Part shown: piece by piece, positions 1-9,110 of the stretch
Layout of the letters: each line of letters opens with the position of its first letter
Position numbering within the stretch: the first letter of the stretch is position 1
Assembly: GCA_017881185.1 (NCBI GenBank)
Contig: JADGRE010000032.1
Location: 1-36,341, forward strand
DNA length: 36,341 nucleotides
Reading direction: 5' to 3'
Source: Pseudomonadota bacterium
GTDB lineage: Bacteria; Myxococcota_A; Polyangia; Polyangiales; JAFGIB01
Translations under genes and position numbers: made by a program
Notes under the pieces: generated by a model
The model's input: only the letters and a program-made list of their open reading frames with translations
Database searches by the model: none
Told to the model about the DNA's origin: nothing

Positions 1-10
1 CATGGCTGCG

Positions 11-50
11 TTGCTCCTCGTCACAATAGCGCTGGCTATTGCTCCTCGTC
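11..50. repeat. Short composite repeat: 12-bp direct repeats TTGCTCCTCGTC flanking imperfect palindrome CAATAGC-GCTG-GCTATTG
   Basis: TTGCTCCTCGTC at 11-22 and 39-50; inverted arms CAATAGC (24-30) and GCTATTG (35-41). Confidence 0.5.
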
Positions 51-295
51 GCGCCTTGCCCTGCGCGCTCGGTCCTGCGCGACAACACATCAAAACCCCT
101 CGGCCAAACCACTAGCCGATCGAGTTGCACGCGCCTGGCCGAAATCGAGCATACTGGCCGGCATTCGCCTCCGCAGATGGGCGCGCGTATGTCCACGTGC
201 AGAAGCACGTTCGTCGAAGGTCGGACGCGCTTCGTTGGGCCACGGGATTACAAGCCCGCCGGGCGCGAGGCAGCTACGGAGAGGAGAAGCGCTTC

Positions 296-1570
296 ATGTT
301 CTTGACCTACCTGCAGTTCTGGGCTCGCATGGTGAGTTGCGCCGCGCGCGGTGGCTGGCGCTTCTATCTGTGGTGCGGCTTTCTGTTCAGCCTGATGTTA
401 ACCGGCGCGTACGCCTACTCGTTGCAGGCTCGCCACGGCATGGCGGTGACCAACATGGTCGACCAGGTCAGTTGGGGCGCCTACATCGCGAACTTCACCT
501 TCCTCGTCGGCGTGGCGGCTGCGGCGGTGCTGCTGGTGATTCCCGCGTACGTCTACCACGACCACGCTATCAAGGAGGTCGTGCTCATCGGCGAGGTGCT
601 CGCGGTCTCGGCGATCGTGATGTGCCTCTTGTTCATCACCGCGGATCTCGGTCGGCCCGATCGCTTCACGCACATCCTGCCGTTCATCGGCCGGCTGCAC
701 TTCCCGGTGTCCGTGCTCGCGTGGGACGTCGTGGTTCTCAACGGCTATCTGCTTCTGAACCTGCACATCCCCGGCTACGTGCTGTGGAAGCGCTACTTGG
801 GCGAGGCGCCCAACCCCCTCTACTACCTGCCGTTCGTGTTCGTCTCCATCGCGTGGGCCGTCAGCATTCACACGGTCACGGCGTTTCTGTACAGCGGGCT
901 CGGGGGCAGGCCGTTCTGGAACTCGGCAATCCTCGCGCCGCGTTTTCTGGTGAGCGCGTTCGCGTGCGGTCCGGCGCTGCTCATCATCATTTTCAAGATC
1001 ATCAACCGCGTCACCACCTTCCGCGTCAGCCAGTTGGTGTTCGACTACCTGCGCCGGATCATGTCGTACACGGTCATCATGAACCTGTTCCTGCTGGGCT
1101 GTGAGGTGTTCAAGGAGTTCTATACGCAGAGCCTGCACGTGGCCTCGGCGCGCTACTTGTTCTTCGGCCTCGAGGGTCACGCCATGCTGCGTCCGTACAT
1201 CTGGTCGGCCATCGGCATGGAAGTCACGACGGCGATCATCCTGCTGACCTTCGCGACGCACCAGAGCTGGCGCCTCTTGCTGGTTGGTTGCGGCATGACC
1301 ATCGTGGGCATCTGGATCGAGAAGGGCATGGGCCTCATCATCCCCGGGTTCATTCCCGATCCGCTGGGCGAGGTGGTCGAGTACATCCCGTCGGTGGTCG
1401 AGACCTTGGTGTGCGTGGGCGTGTGGGCGACCGGCACCCTGGTCTTCACGCTCATGGCGAAGGTCGTGATCAATATCCAGGATGGCTCGCTACGCTTGGC
1501 CGGCGGGCGCGCCTCGGTGGCACCGCCTGCAGCGCCGCACGAGCCTGCAGCTGCGCTGAGCGCGCACTGA
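296..1570 (+). CDS. NrfD/PsrC/DsrP-family polytopic membrane protein (quinol-interacting subunit)
   Basis: ORF 125-1570; most plausible start ATG at 296 (MFLTYLQFWARM...). Many hydrophobic helices; C-terminal IEKGMGLIIPGFIPDPLGEVVEYIPS resembles DsrP/NrfD family proteins. Confidence 0.85.
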   Translation: MFLTYLQFWARMVSCAARGGWRFYLWCGFLFSLMLTGAYAYSLQARHGMAVTNMVDQVSWGAYIANFTFLVGVAAAAVLLVIPAYVYHDHAIKEVVLIGEVLAVSAIVMCLLFITADLGRPDRFTHILPFIGRLHFPVSVLAWDVVVLNGYLLLNLHIPGYVLWKRYLGEAPNPLYYLPFVFVSIAWAVSIHTVTAFLYSGLGGRPFWNSAILAPRFLVSAFACGPALLIIIFKIINRVTTFRVSQLVFDYLRRIMSYTVIMNLFLLGCEVFKEFYTQSLHVASARYLFFGLEGHAMLRPYIWSAIGMEVTTAIILLTFATHQSWRLLLVGCGMTIVGIWIEKGMGLIIPGFIPDPLGEVVEYIPSVVETLVCVGVWATGTLVFTLMAKVVINIQDGSLRLAGGRASVAPPAAPHEPAAALSAH

Positions 1571-1599
1571 CTGAGCATTCATCGCGACCTTCCGGGGCC

Positions 1600-1715
1600 C
1601 GCTGGGAGGGCGGGTCACTCCCGGGCTCGCGAGAGTGTCCTCGGCACAACGGCCGCGTGCACTGAAACCTCCCGGGCCTGCGAAACGAGCCCGGGAGTGA
1701 CCCGCCCTCCCAGCG
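1600..1715 (+). repeat. Hairpin element A: ~30-bp perfect inverted repeat with ~56-nt loop; shares core with element B
   Basis: GCTGGGAGGGCGGGTCACTCCCGGGCTCG (1601-1629) is the exact reverse complement of 1686-1714. Loop contains GGCTCGCGAGAGTGTCCTCGGCAC (1624-1647). Confidence 0.9.
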
Positions 1716-1849
1716 CGCTTCAGCGACGATGCTGCCGTCAGCGTGACCGACTTTGGCTTGCGCATGCGCAGCAGTTACCGCAAGCAACTGTGCCGTTGGC
1801 ATCAGACGACAACGCTCGCTGCGAGCCGCCGAGCCGCCAGCTGACTCAG

Positions 1850-2001
1850 CCACGACGTTGAAGCGCTTGGGGTCGGCATGTCGCTCTTGGGCTCGCTTTC
1901 GCAGGCCCGAGGCGCGTCTTGCGAAGCCGCGGCGGTCGTGCCGAGGACACTCTCGCGAGCCTGGGAGCGACATGCCGACCCCAAGCGCTTCAACGTCGTG
2001 G
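1850..2001 (-). repeat. Hairpin element B: ~37-bp perfect inverted repeat; shares core with element A in opposite orientation
   Basis: CACGACGTTGAAGCGCTTGGGGTCGGCATGTCGCTC (1851-1886) is the exact reverse complement of 1965-2000. Reverse strand of 1938-1961 is identical to 1624-1647. Confidence 0.9.
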
Positions 2002-2014
2002 GCCGACTGCTGCG

Positions 2015-4531
2015 TCAGAGCCCGAGTCGCGCGTGAACGGTGTCCATGCCGAACGCTTCGCCCGACGCGTGGCAGGTGGCGCACGACTCTTGGATGTTCG
2101 TGGGGTCGGTCGGGCTGATCACCGACATCGCCAGCGTGTGCACCTGCGTGCTCGTGGCGTCGTGGCAGCCGGTGCACGCCGCGCTGGTCGGGCCCTGGTA
2201 GGTGTCGCTGCCCGAGACGCGCGCCAGGTTGCTGTCGACTCGCGTCATGTGCGAGGGCAAGAGCGACGGCACGGGTAGGTCGAAACCACCTGCAACGTGG
2301 CATTGCTGGCAATCGCGACGATCTCCGGGGAAGACCACTTTGGCGAAGTCGTTGCTGCCCACCTGCAGCTCGCTCGTACCCGATTCGCCGGTGTGGATGC
2401 GGTGCACCATGTGGCTCAGGCGCAAGCTGGCGGTGAGCTTGGTGGTGCCGGTCGTCGGTGCAGGGATGTTGGTCGTGTCGGCGTTGGCGCCGTGGCAGAG
2501 CACGCAGTACGCGGCGTCGTTGCTGGAGCCGCCATGTGCGCCGAGATCCGAGTGGCAGCGGTTGCAGTTGGCAGTGGCCACTGCTGCACGTCGCGGGACT
2601 GCAGTGGGATCAGTGACTGCGAAGTACGCCACGTCGTTGTGGAACGGATAGCTCACGTCGATCTGCGTGTTGTCGGGTTTGGAGGCCTTGCGCTTGAGCT
2701 GGCCTTCGATGCCCACGGCCCAGCTGCCTGTGAGCGGGATCGCCGGCGCGGGAGTAGCGAGTGCGGTGGGGGCGGCGGAGATCTGCGCGAGCGTGCTCGC
2801 GGAGGTCCACTTGAACTGGCCCGGGTTGCCAGCTGCCGCGAGCGAGCCAGTGGCTCCGCTGCCTTGCGCGGCGTACTGCATCGAGCTCAGGTAGTCGCTG
2901 GTGGGACCTGCGAAGGTGAAGCGCAGACTGTCGAGCGCCTTGCCGCTGGCCAGAATGTCGTAGGGCGCACCATCGACGCTGACGTCAAAGGTCAGCACTG
3001 GGAATTGCGCGGCGCCGACGTTGGTCACGCCGACGATGTGCGCGGTGATCACCGGTGGCGCCGCCAGGAAATTGCCGGTCGTTGCGTCGCGCAGGTCGAA
3101 CTTCTGTGGGACCTGGTGGACACGCACGACGTCGGTCAGCAGCGAGGCGAAGGTCGACGTGCCTTCGGAGTGGCAGATGTTGCACAGGCCGTCGGTGGTC
3201 TGGACGCCACCCGAGTGGAGCTTCTTGCCTGCGGGAACTGGCTTCGCGAAGGCGACGTCGTCGTGGCACGAGCCGCAGTTGACGCGCGAGAACTCGGTCT
3301 TCCAGTGAGCGCTGTCGGCGCCACCTTGGTGGCATGCCGTGCAGTTCTCGAGCGGCTGTGGGAACACGACGTTGGAGTAGTCGTGGTCTTGGTTGTTGTA
3401 GCCGACGAGGTGGTAGGGCGTGCCGGCGCGCACGCTCGGCAGCTTCGCGCCGCGATGGATCTTGTGGATCATCTGGCGCATGTCGAGTGTGTTGCCGGAC
3501 TCCGGGTCGGCCATGCCGTCGACGTGGCAGGTGATGCACGAGCCGAGCTCGCGCTGCACACCGCCGTGCACAGCCAGCGTGTCGTGGCAGCCGTTGCAGG
3601 CAGCGGTGGTGACGATCTCGCGCTTCTCGGTGATGGCGTTGCTGTCTGGCCTGAAGTGAAACACCGGATTGGAGGCGTATTGCACCCCGGCGTAGGTGCG
3701 CGACGCGAAGGCTGCCAGCGTGTGGGTCTTGCTCGCGTCGTAGCTCGGCGGCAAGCCGGCCGCGAAGCGGTAGCTGTAGAGGCCGTGGGTGCTGTCGACC
3801 TCGGTCCAGGTGCCGCCGCTGTCGGCGGCGGGCTGCGCCGCGCTGGCCAGCACTGGCGCCACGCCACCCACGCTGACGCCGCTGACGGTGCTCACGTCGT
3901 AAGGCACGTACTGGCCCACGACGCCGCTGCTGCTCGACAGGTACGCGAGCATGAACCCGACGTTCACGGCGCCTTGGCTGTAGACGCCGAGCCGATCGAG
4001 AGGCTGGTCGGCCGCGTCGAGGATGCGCAGGCTGACCACCGGATGCAGGTCGGCCGGGAACGTGACGTTCAGGATCTTCACTTGCACGCCTGCGCCCACG
4101 ACGATCGCACCATGGCCAGGCGAACCCGGCGCGCCGGTCGTTCCGTCGCTGCCGTTGTTACCCGGTGCGCCCGGCGCGCCGGTCTTGCCCATGCTGCCGG
4201 TCGTTCCGTCGACACCATTGCTGCCGCTCTTGCCGTTGGTGCCGCCCTTGCCGTCGGTCACCGTCACGGTGGTTCCGTCGTTGCAGGTGATGGTCTTGGT
4301 GCCGTCGCCGTTGTCGTGGACGCTGCACGCGCTGCCGTTCGTGCCTCCCGGCAGCACTGCGGTGGTGCCGTCGCTGCAGGTGATCTTCGCCGTGTCCGTG
4401 GCGGCGTTTTTGTCGACCGTGCACGAGCCACCGACGGGACCCGTGTCTCCGGTGCAGCCCAGCAGCAGTAGCTGCAGTGCGGCGAAGTAGTTGAGCGTCC
4501 ACCAACCCAGTTGTACGGCACGGCGGTCCAT
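2015..4531 (-). CDS. OmcA/MtrC-like decaheme c-type cytochrome lipoprotein with collagen-like N-terminal region
   Basis: 838 aa; lipobox LLLLGC; Gly-X-Y stretch (GKTGAPGAPGNNGSDGTTGAPGSPGHG); 10 CXXCH motifs (CNGCH, CITCH, CTACH, CGSCH, CNICH, CNRCH, CVLCH, CQQCH, CTGCH, CATCH). Confidence 0.9.
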   Translation of the reverse strand: MDRRAVQLGWWTLNYFAALQLLLLGCTGDTGPVGGSCTVDKNAATDTAKITCSDGTTAVLPGGTNGSACSVHDNGDGTKTITCNDGTTVTVTDGKGGTNGKSGSNGVDGTTGSMGKTGAPGAPGNNGSDGTTGAPGSPGHGAIVVGAGVQVKILNVTFPADLHPVVSLRILDAADQPLDRLGVYSQGAVNVGFMLAYLSSSSGVVGQYVPYDVSTVSGVSVGGVAPVLASAAQPAADSGGTWTEVDSTHGLYSYRFAAGLPPSYDASKTHTLAAFASRTYAGVQYASNPVFHFRPDSNAITEKREIVTTAACNGCHDTLAVHGGVQRELGSCITCHVDGMADPESGNTLDMRQMIHKIHRGAKLPSVRAGTPYHLVGYNNQDHDYSNVVFPQPLENCTACHQGGADSAHWKTEFSRVNCGSCHDDVAFAKPVPAGKKLHSGGVQTTDGLCNICHSEGTSTFASLLTDVVRVHQVPQKFDLRDATTGNFLAAPPVITAHIVGVTNVGAAQFPVLTFDVSVDGAPYDILASGKALDSLRFTFAGPTSDYLSSMQYAAQGSGATGSLAAAGNPGQFKWTSASTLAQISAAPTALATPAPAIPLTGSWAVGIEGQLKRKASKPDNTQIDVSYPFHNDVAYFAVTDPTAVPRRAAVATANCNRCHSDLGAHGGSSNDAAYCVLCHGANADTTNIPAPTTGTTKLTASLRLSHMVHRIHTGESGTSELQVGSNDFAKVVFPGDRRDCQQCHVAGGFDLPVPSLLPSHMTRVDSNLARVSGSDTYQGPTSAACTGCHDATSTQVHTLAMSVISPTDPTNIQESCATCHASGEAFGMDTVHARLGL

Positions 4532-4632
4532 AAGCCCTCTAACGGTTAGTACGTGACGTAAGCACGTCGTGTCGGTGCGCCATCATGCAGCGCGGTTGAC
4601 CCAGCGGTTGACGCAGCGCACTCGGCGGGTAC

Positions 4633-5760
4633 GTGAGCGGTGTGGAGTCGGACGCACAGGCTTGGGACACTTTACGCCTTTCGGTGCGTTCGTTGGCGCA
4701 GGAATTGGGCCTTGACTACTTTCGTCGGGTCGATCAGGAGCGCACCTTCCCCGAGCAGCTCTTCGAGCAGGCCGCGCAGGCCGGCTGGTTCGGCACGCTG
4801 ATTGCCGAGAGTTACGGGGGCAGTGCGGCGGGGCCGGCGGCCGCCAGCGTGATCGTCGAGGAGCTCAACGCCACCGGTGGCGACGCCACGGCCGTGAACG
4901 CGCAGCTGGCGATCTGCGGTGTGCTCGTGCGCGCGGGCAGCGAGGCCCAGAAGCAACGCTACCTGCCGGGCATCGCACGTGGCGAGGTGCGGTGCTTGAG
5001 CGTGGCAGCGACCGAGCCGGAGAGCGGCGCCGACATGACCCACCTCGACTCGCGCGCGCGTCGCGACGGTGATGGCTGGGTGATCGACGCTCAAAAGGTG
5101 TTCATCTCGATGGCCCAGCACACGCGGCTCTTGCTGCTGCTGGTGCGCACCGAAGCAGGGCCCACGCTGTTCCTGCTCGACCGCGGTCTGCACGGCGAGA
5201 GCCTCGACGCGCGCCCCATCGACATGCTCGTGCACCGCATGACGACGATGCTCTTCATCGAAGGGCTGCGCGTCGGCGATGACGCGTTGGTCGGTGAACC
5301 CGGTCGCGGCATCGAGCACTTGATGGGCGGCTTCGCCTTGCGGCGCGTGCTTGCGGCCAGCGAGTGCATCGGCAGTGCGCGCTTTCTGCTCGATAAGAGC
5401 TTGGCGCACGCCAAGGAGCGCAAGAGCTTCGGGCGCTTCATCGGCCAGAACCAAGGCGTGCAGTATCCGCTGGCGCAGGCCTACGCACACCTCGAAGCGG
5501 CGGATCTCGTGCGCTGGGATGCGCTGCGCCTGCTCGAGGCGGGTCGCGACGCGGGTGGGCGTTCGGCGCTGGCCAAGATTCTGGCGTCCGACGCGCTGGC
5601 CGAGACCTGCCGCGCCGCCATGACCACCTTCGGTGGCTGGGCGCTGGCCGACGAGCTGCATATCGAGCGCAAGCTGCGCGAGAGCACCGTGTTCGGGTTC
5701 AACAATTTGTTGCTGAGTCACGTGGCCCAACACGTGCTCGGCCTGCCCAAAGCGTTCTGA
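4633..5760 (+). CDS. Acyl-CoA dehydrogenase family protein
   Basis: 375 aa; family signatures SVAATEPESGADMTHL, AKERKSFGRFIGQNQGVQYPLA, TTFGGWALADELHIERKLRESTVF. Confidence 0.9.
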   Translation: MSGVESDAQAWDTLRLSVRSLAQELGLDYFRRVDQERTFPEQLFEQAAQAGWFGTLIAESYGGSAAGPAAASVIVEELNATGGDATAVNAQLAICGVLVRAGSEAQKQRYLPGIARGEVRCLSVAATEPESGADMTHLDSRARRDGDGWVIDAQKVFISMAQHTRLLLLLVRTEAGPTLFLLDRGLHGESLDARPIDMLVHRMTTMLFIEGLRVGDDALVGEPGRGIEHLMGGFALRRVLAASECIGSARFLLDKSLAHAKERKSFGRFIGQNQGVQYPLAQAYAHLEAADLVRWDALRLLEAGRDAGGRSALAKILASDALAETCRAAMTTFGGWALADELHIERKLRESTVFGFNNLLLSHVAQHVLGLPKAF

Positions 5761-5776
5761 GAGAGGGAGATTCAAC

Positions 5777-6892
5777 ATGGCCATCGCGCCACAACGAGCC
5801 AAAGGCCGCTTTCCTGGGTACGTGTACGCGCAAGCGCCGCGCAACGTGTACTGGGAGATGACGCGCGCCTGCGATCTGGCCTGCCGGCACTGTCGGGCGA
5901 ACGCCGAACACAATCGTGACCCGCGCGAGCTGACCACCGAAGAAGGCAAGGCGCTGATGCGCGACGTGAAGGAGATGGGCAGCATGCTCATCCTCACCGG
6001 CGGCGATCCGATGAAGCGCGAAGATCTCTTCGAGCTGATGGCCTACGGTCGCGGCATTCACTTGCCCATGGGCATCACGCCGAGCACCACGCCCACGCTC
6101 ACCCGCGACGTGGTCGCACGTTTCGCCGAGCTGGGCGTGAGCGCGATGGGCGTCAGCCTCGACGGCCCGAACCCCGGTGTGCACGACGCATTCCGACGCG
6201 TGGAAGGCACCTTCGACTGTTCGATGCGTGCACTGCAGTGGGCCAACGAGCTCAACGTGCCGGTGCAAATCAACACCACCGTCACGAGCGAGACCTTGCC
6301 GCACTTGCGCGAGGTGTACCGCGTGCTGTGCGAGCGGGGTGCGCCTGCGGTTCGGCGCTGGAGCTTGTTCTTGCTCATCCCGGTCGGGCGCGGCGCCGCG
6401 CTTGGTGCCCCCACGCCGCAGCAAGTCGAAGAGCTGTTCACGTGGGTGTACGAGATCTCCGAAAGCGCGCCGTTCCACGTCGGCACGGTCGAAGCCCCGC
6501 ACTACCGGCGCTACTGGATCCAGCGCAAGCTCGCCGAGGGTGCGACCGACGCCGACATCGAGCGAATTGCGCCGCGCATGGGCTTCGGGATCCGCGACGG
6601 CAACGGCGTGGTGTTCGTTTCGAGCTTGGGTGAGGTCTTCCCGGCCGGCTTCCTGCCCGAGCCCCGCTTGGGGTCGGTGCGCGAGCAGTCGATCACGCAG
6701 CTGTACCGGGCGTCGCCGGCTCTCAGCGTGCTCCGTGATGCAGATGCGCTTCACGGTCGCTGCGGCGCGTGCGAGTATCGCTGGCCATGTGGGGGTTCGC
6801 GCGCACGAGCGTTCGGCATGACTGGCGACCCCATGGGGGAAGACCCGCTGTGCGCGTACCAACCGGCTGCTGCAGCGGAGCCGCGTCACTGA
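5777..6892 (+). CDS. Radical SAM/SPASM-type protein (AhbD/NirJ/TIGR04053-like)
   Basis: CDLACRHC (CX3CX2C) motif; ILTGGDPMKREDLFEL; C-terminal CGACEYRWPCGGSRARAFGMTGDPMGEDPLC auxiliary cluster motif. Start 17 nt after previous stop, with GAGAGGGAG upstream. Confidence 0.85.
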   Translation: MAIAPQRAKGRFPGYVYAQAPRNVYWEMTRACDLACRHCRANAEHNRDPRELTTEEGKALMRDVKEMGSMLILTGGDPMKREDLFELMAYGRGIHLPMGITPSTTPTLTRDVVARFAELGVSAMGVSLDGPNPGVHDAFRRVEGTFDCSMRALQWANELNVPVQINTTVTSETLPHLREVYRVLCERGAPAVRRWSLFLLIPVGRGAALGAPTPQQVEELFTWVYEISESAPFHVGTVEAPHYRRYWIQRKLAEGATDADIERIAPRMGFGIRDGNGVVFVSSLGEVFPAGFLPEPRLGSVREQSITQLYRASPALSVLRDADALHGRCGACEYRWPCGGSRARAFGMTGDPMGEDPLCAYQPAAAAEPRH

Positions 6893-6980
6893 GGTCACCG
6901 AGCCCCACTGATCACACGATCAGAATGTTGGCGCACCACTCGGCTGTGGTTACCTCCTCCCTCGACTGGAGACACCACCG

Positions 6981-9086
6981 ATGAAAGCGTCTTGGCTTGG
7001 GCCCGCGGCCGTGTTGCTGATCGCAGGGAGCGTGGCGTGCGAAGGGCCCGTCGGCCCCGTGGGTCGGGCGGGTGATGCGGGCCCACAAGGCGTGAAGGGT
7101 GATGCCGGCGTCTCCGGGCAGACCGGCGCACAAGGTGCGCGCGGCGCGACGGGGCCGGCCGGCAAGGATGCCATCGCAAGTCCGCCGATCGCGCTCGCGT
7201 CGAGTGGCGTCGTGGGCTACGTGCACGATCCCAGTGGCCAAGTCGTAGGGCTCGGCACCGTGTACCTCGTCCCCGCGGCCGACGTCACCGCGCTCGCCAA
7301 GCACGAGATCGATCTGTCGCTCGCTCCGGCAGCGGCAGCCAAGCTCGCCATCGACGAGCCGCTCGAAGATCTGATCGACGCCAACGCCAAGAAGTACCTG
7401 AGCGCCAGCGTCGCACCCGACGGCAGCTACCGCATCGCGACGATCGCGAAAGGTCAATACTTCGTGGTCTGGCAGCCCGGCGCGAAGGACGCCTATCACT
7501 TGCCCGGTGGAGATCGCTGTCGCAAGGCGTTCGACCAGGCTTCGCTCGTGGGGACGCAGCTCGACATCGAGGTGAGCGGGCGTGCCAGCGATCAAGCCAC
7601 CTATGTGGGCTCGAGCGCGTGCTTCGGCTGTCACGGTCGGCATCGCAGCATGCGCACCGCGCATCGCCTCGGCCTGCAGGTGCCCGGTCAGCGCGGCGCG
7701 TTTCAAGACAGCTCGAGCCTGCCGAAGTTCGACGCCGCGCTCGCCGCGTTCGAGGCAGGCACGACGCTCTACTACTACGACTGCGATCCCGGGCAATCCG
7801 GCGACGCCAAGTGCAAAGTCTCCGCGACCGATCCGACGATCGCCGCGCCCAGCACGGTCGTGAGCTTCGAGCTGCAGCTGGCACGCGACAGCTCGGTCGC
7901 CAAGGGCGAGGTGGGCGCCTACACGGTCGATCTGGTCAATCGGCTGGCCAGCCAGCGCGCGCACTACGAGGTGGTATTGACCTACGGCGGCGCCGTCTCG
8001 AAGCAACGCTACCTCACCCGGCGCGCCAACTTGGACAGTAGCTTCAGCTACTACTTGTTGCCGCTGCAACACAACGTGGCAGGCGACGACACGCTGCCCT
8101 CCAGCGACGACTGGGTCTGGAAGGACTACCGCTCGCAAGATTGGTACGACTTCGCGGGCTCTGCGCTGGGCGAGCCTGCGAATGCGCATGCCTTCGACAA
8201 CAACTGCGCGGGCTGCCACATGACGGGCTTCAAGCTGGCCGGCGACGCAACCGCAGGCTGGAACGCGCACGCCGTGGGCGACATCAACGGCGACTTCGAC
8301 TTCGACGGTGACGGCAAGCGCGAGGAGATCAACACCGGCTGCGAGTCCTGCCACGGACCTGCGTCCGAGCACCTCGAGGCCAAGGTGCGCGGTGTGCGCA
8401 TCGTTTCTCCGAGCCTGCTCACCCCCGAACGTGAGGTGATGATCTGCGGGCGCTGTCACTCGCGCCCCCAGGGGCACGGCGGCGGTGGCACCGAGGCACC
8501 GCTGTCGGCAGACGGTCGCATGCCGCGCCCGGGTCTGCGCCGCGCGGAGTTCATCTCCAGCTTCGCTGCACGCGTCGACGGGCAGAGCAGTGACTTCTTC
8601 AGCGGTGGAGACTCACGCTCGAACCACCAGCAGTACTCCGACTTCATCCGCTCGGACATGTACCGCAACGGCTCGGTGCTCTTGACGTGCAGCAGCTGTC
8701 ACGACGCGCACGGCAGCGATGCCAATGCTCACCAGCTGCGCACCGCAGCCGATGACAACAAGGGCTGCACCACCTGCCACTCCGGCGCGGACTTCACTGC
8801 GGTGCGTGGTCACCTCGGCAAGGTTGCGAAATACGCGCACACTCCGGTCGACGACACGCTGCTCGTGTGCACCGCTTGCCACATGGTGAAGACGGTCGCC
8901 TCGGGGGCACGGCATGCGGAGCTTCTGGACTCCGTGCCCAAGAGCGCGCTTGCCGTGCAGTACTTCCACGGGGACATCGCCTCGCACCGTTTCGTCGTCA
9001 CTCCGCGCGCCGCCTATGCCGAGCAGCCAGTGGCGGGGACGTTGCAGTGTGGTGTCTGTCACGCGACCGCCTTCGCCAACCCTTGA
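6981..9086 (+). CDS. Octaheme c-type cytochrome lipoprotein with collagen-like N-terminal stalk
   Basis: 701 aa; lipobox-like GSVAC; GPVGPVGRAGDAGPQGVKGDAGVSGQTGAQGARGATGPAGKDA; 8 CXXCH (CFGCH, CAGCH, CESCH, CGRCH, CSSCH, CTTCH, CTACH, CGVCH). Confidence 0.85.
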   Translation: MKASWLGPAAVLLIAGSVACEGPVGPVGRAGDAGPQGVKGDAGVSGQTGAQGARGATGPAGKDAIASPPIALASSGVVGYVHDPSGQVVGLGTVYLVPAADVTALAKHEIDLSLAPAAAAKLAIDEPLEDLIDANAKKYLSASVAPDGSYRIATIAKGQYFVVWQPGAKDAYHLPGGDRCRKAFDQASLVGTQLDIEVSGRASDQATYVGSSACFGCHGRHRSMRTAHRLGLQVPGQRGAFQDSSSLPKFDAALAAFEAGTTLYYYDCDPGQSGDAKCKVSATDPTIAAPSTVVSFELQLARDSSVAKGEVGAYTVDLVNRLASQRAHYEVVLTYGGAVSKQRYLTRRANLDSSFSYYLLPLQHNVAGDDTLPSSDDWVWKDYRSQDWYDFAGSALGEPANAHAFDNNCAGCHMTGFKLAGDATAGWNAHAVGDINGDFDFDGDGKREEINTGCESCHGPASEHLEAKVRGVRIVSPSLLTPEREVMICGRCHSRPQGHGGGGTEAPLSADGRMPRPGLRRAEFISSFAARVDGQSSDFFSGGDSRSNHQQYSDFIRSDMYRNGSVLLTCSSCHDAHGSDANAHQLRTAADDNKGCTTCHSGADFTAVRGHLGKVAKYAHTPVDDTLLVCTACHMVKTVASGARHAELLDSVPKSALAVQYFHGDIASHRFVVTPRAAYAEQPVAGTLQCGVCHATAFANP

Positions 9087-9110
9087 GGTTCGGGCACGAG
9101 CTCTTTCCTT

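Noticed and set aside
1470-2312. 280-aa minus-strand ORF across the hairpin region
   Set aside because: Spans the palindromic elements and the 3' end of the decaheme gene out of frame; no domain signature.
2297-4471. 724-aa plus-strand ORF opposite the decaheme cytochrome
   Set aside because: Antisense shadow ORF caused by high GC; low-complexity translation (V/A/R/G rich). Minus strand has clear CXXCH and lipobox evidence.
6912-8477. 521-aa minus-strand ORF
   Set aside because: Antisense to the octaheme lipoprotein gene; no recognisable family.
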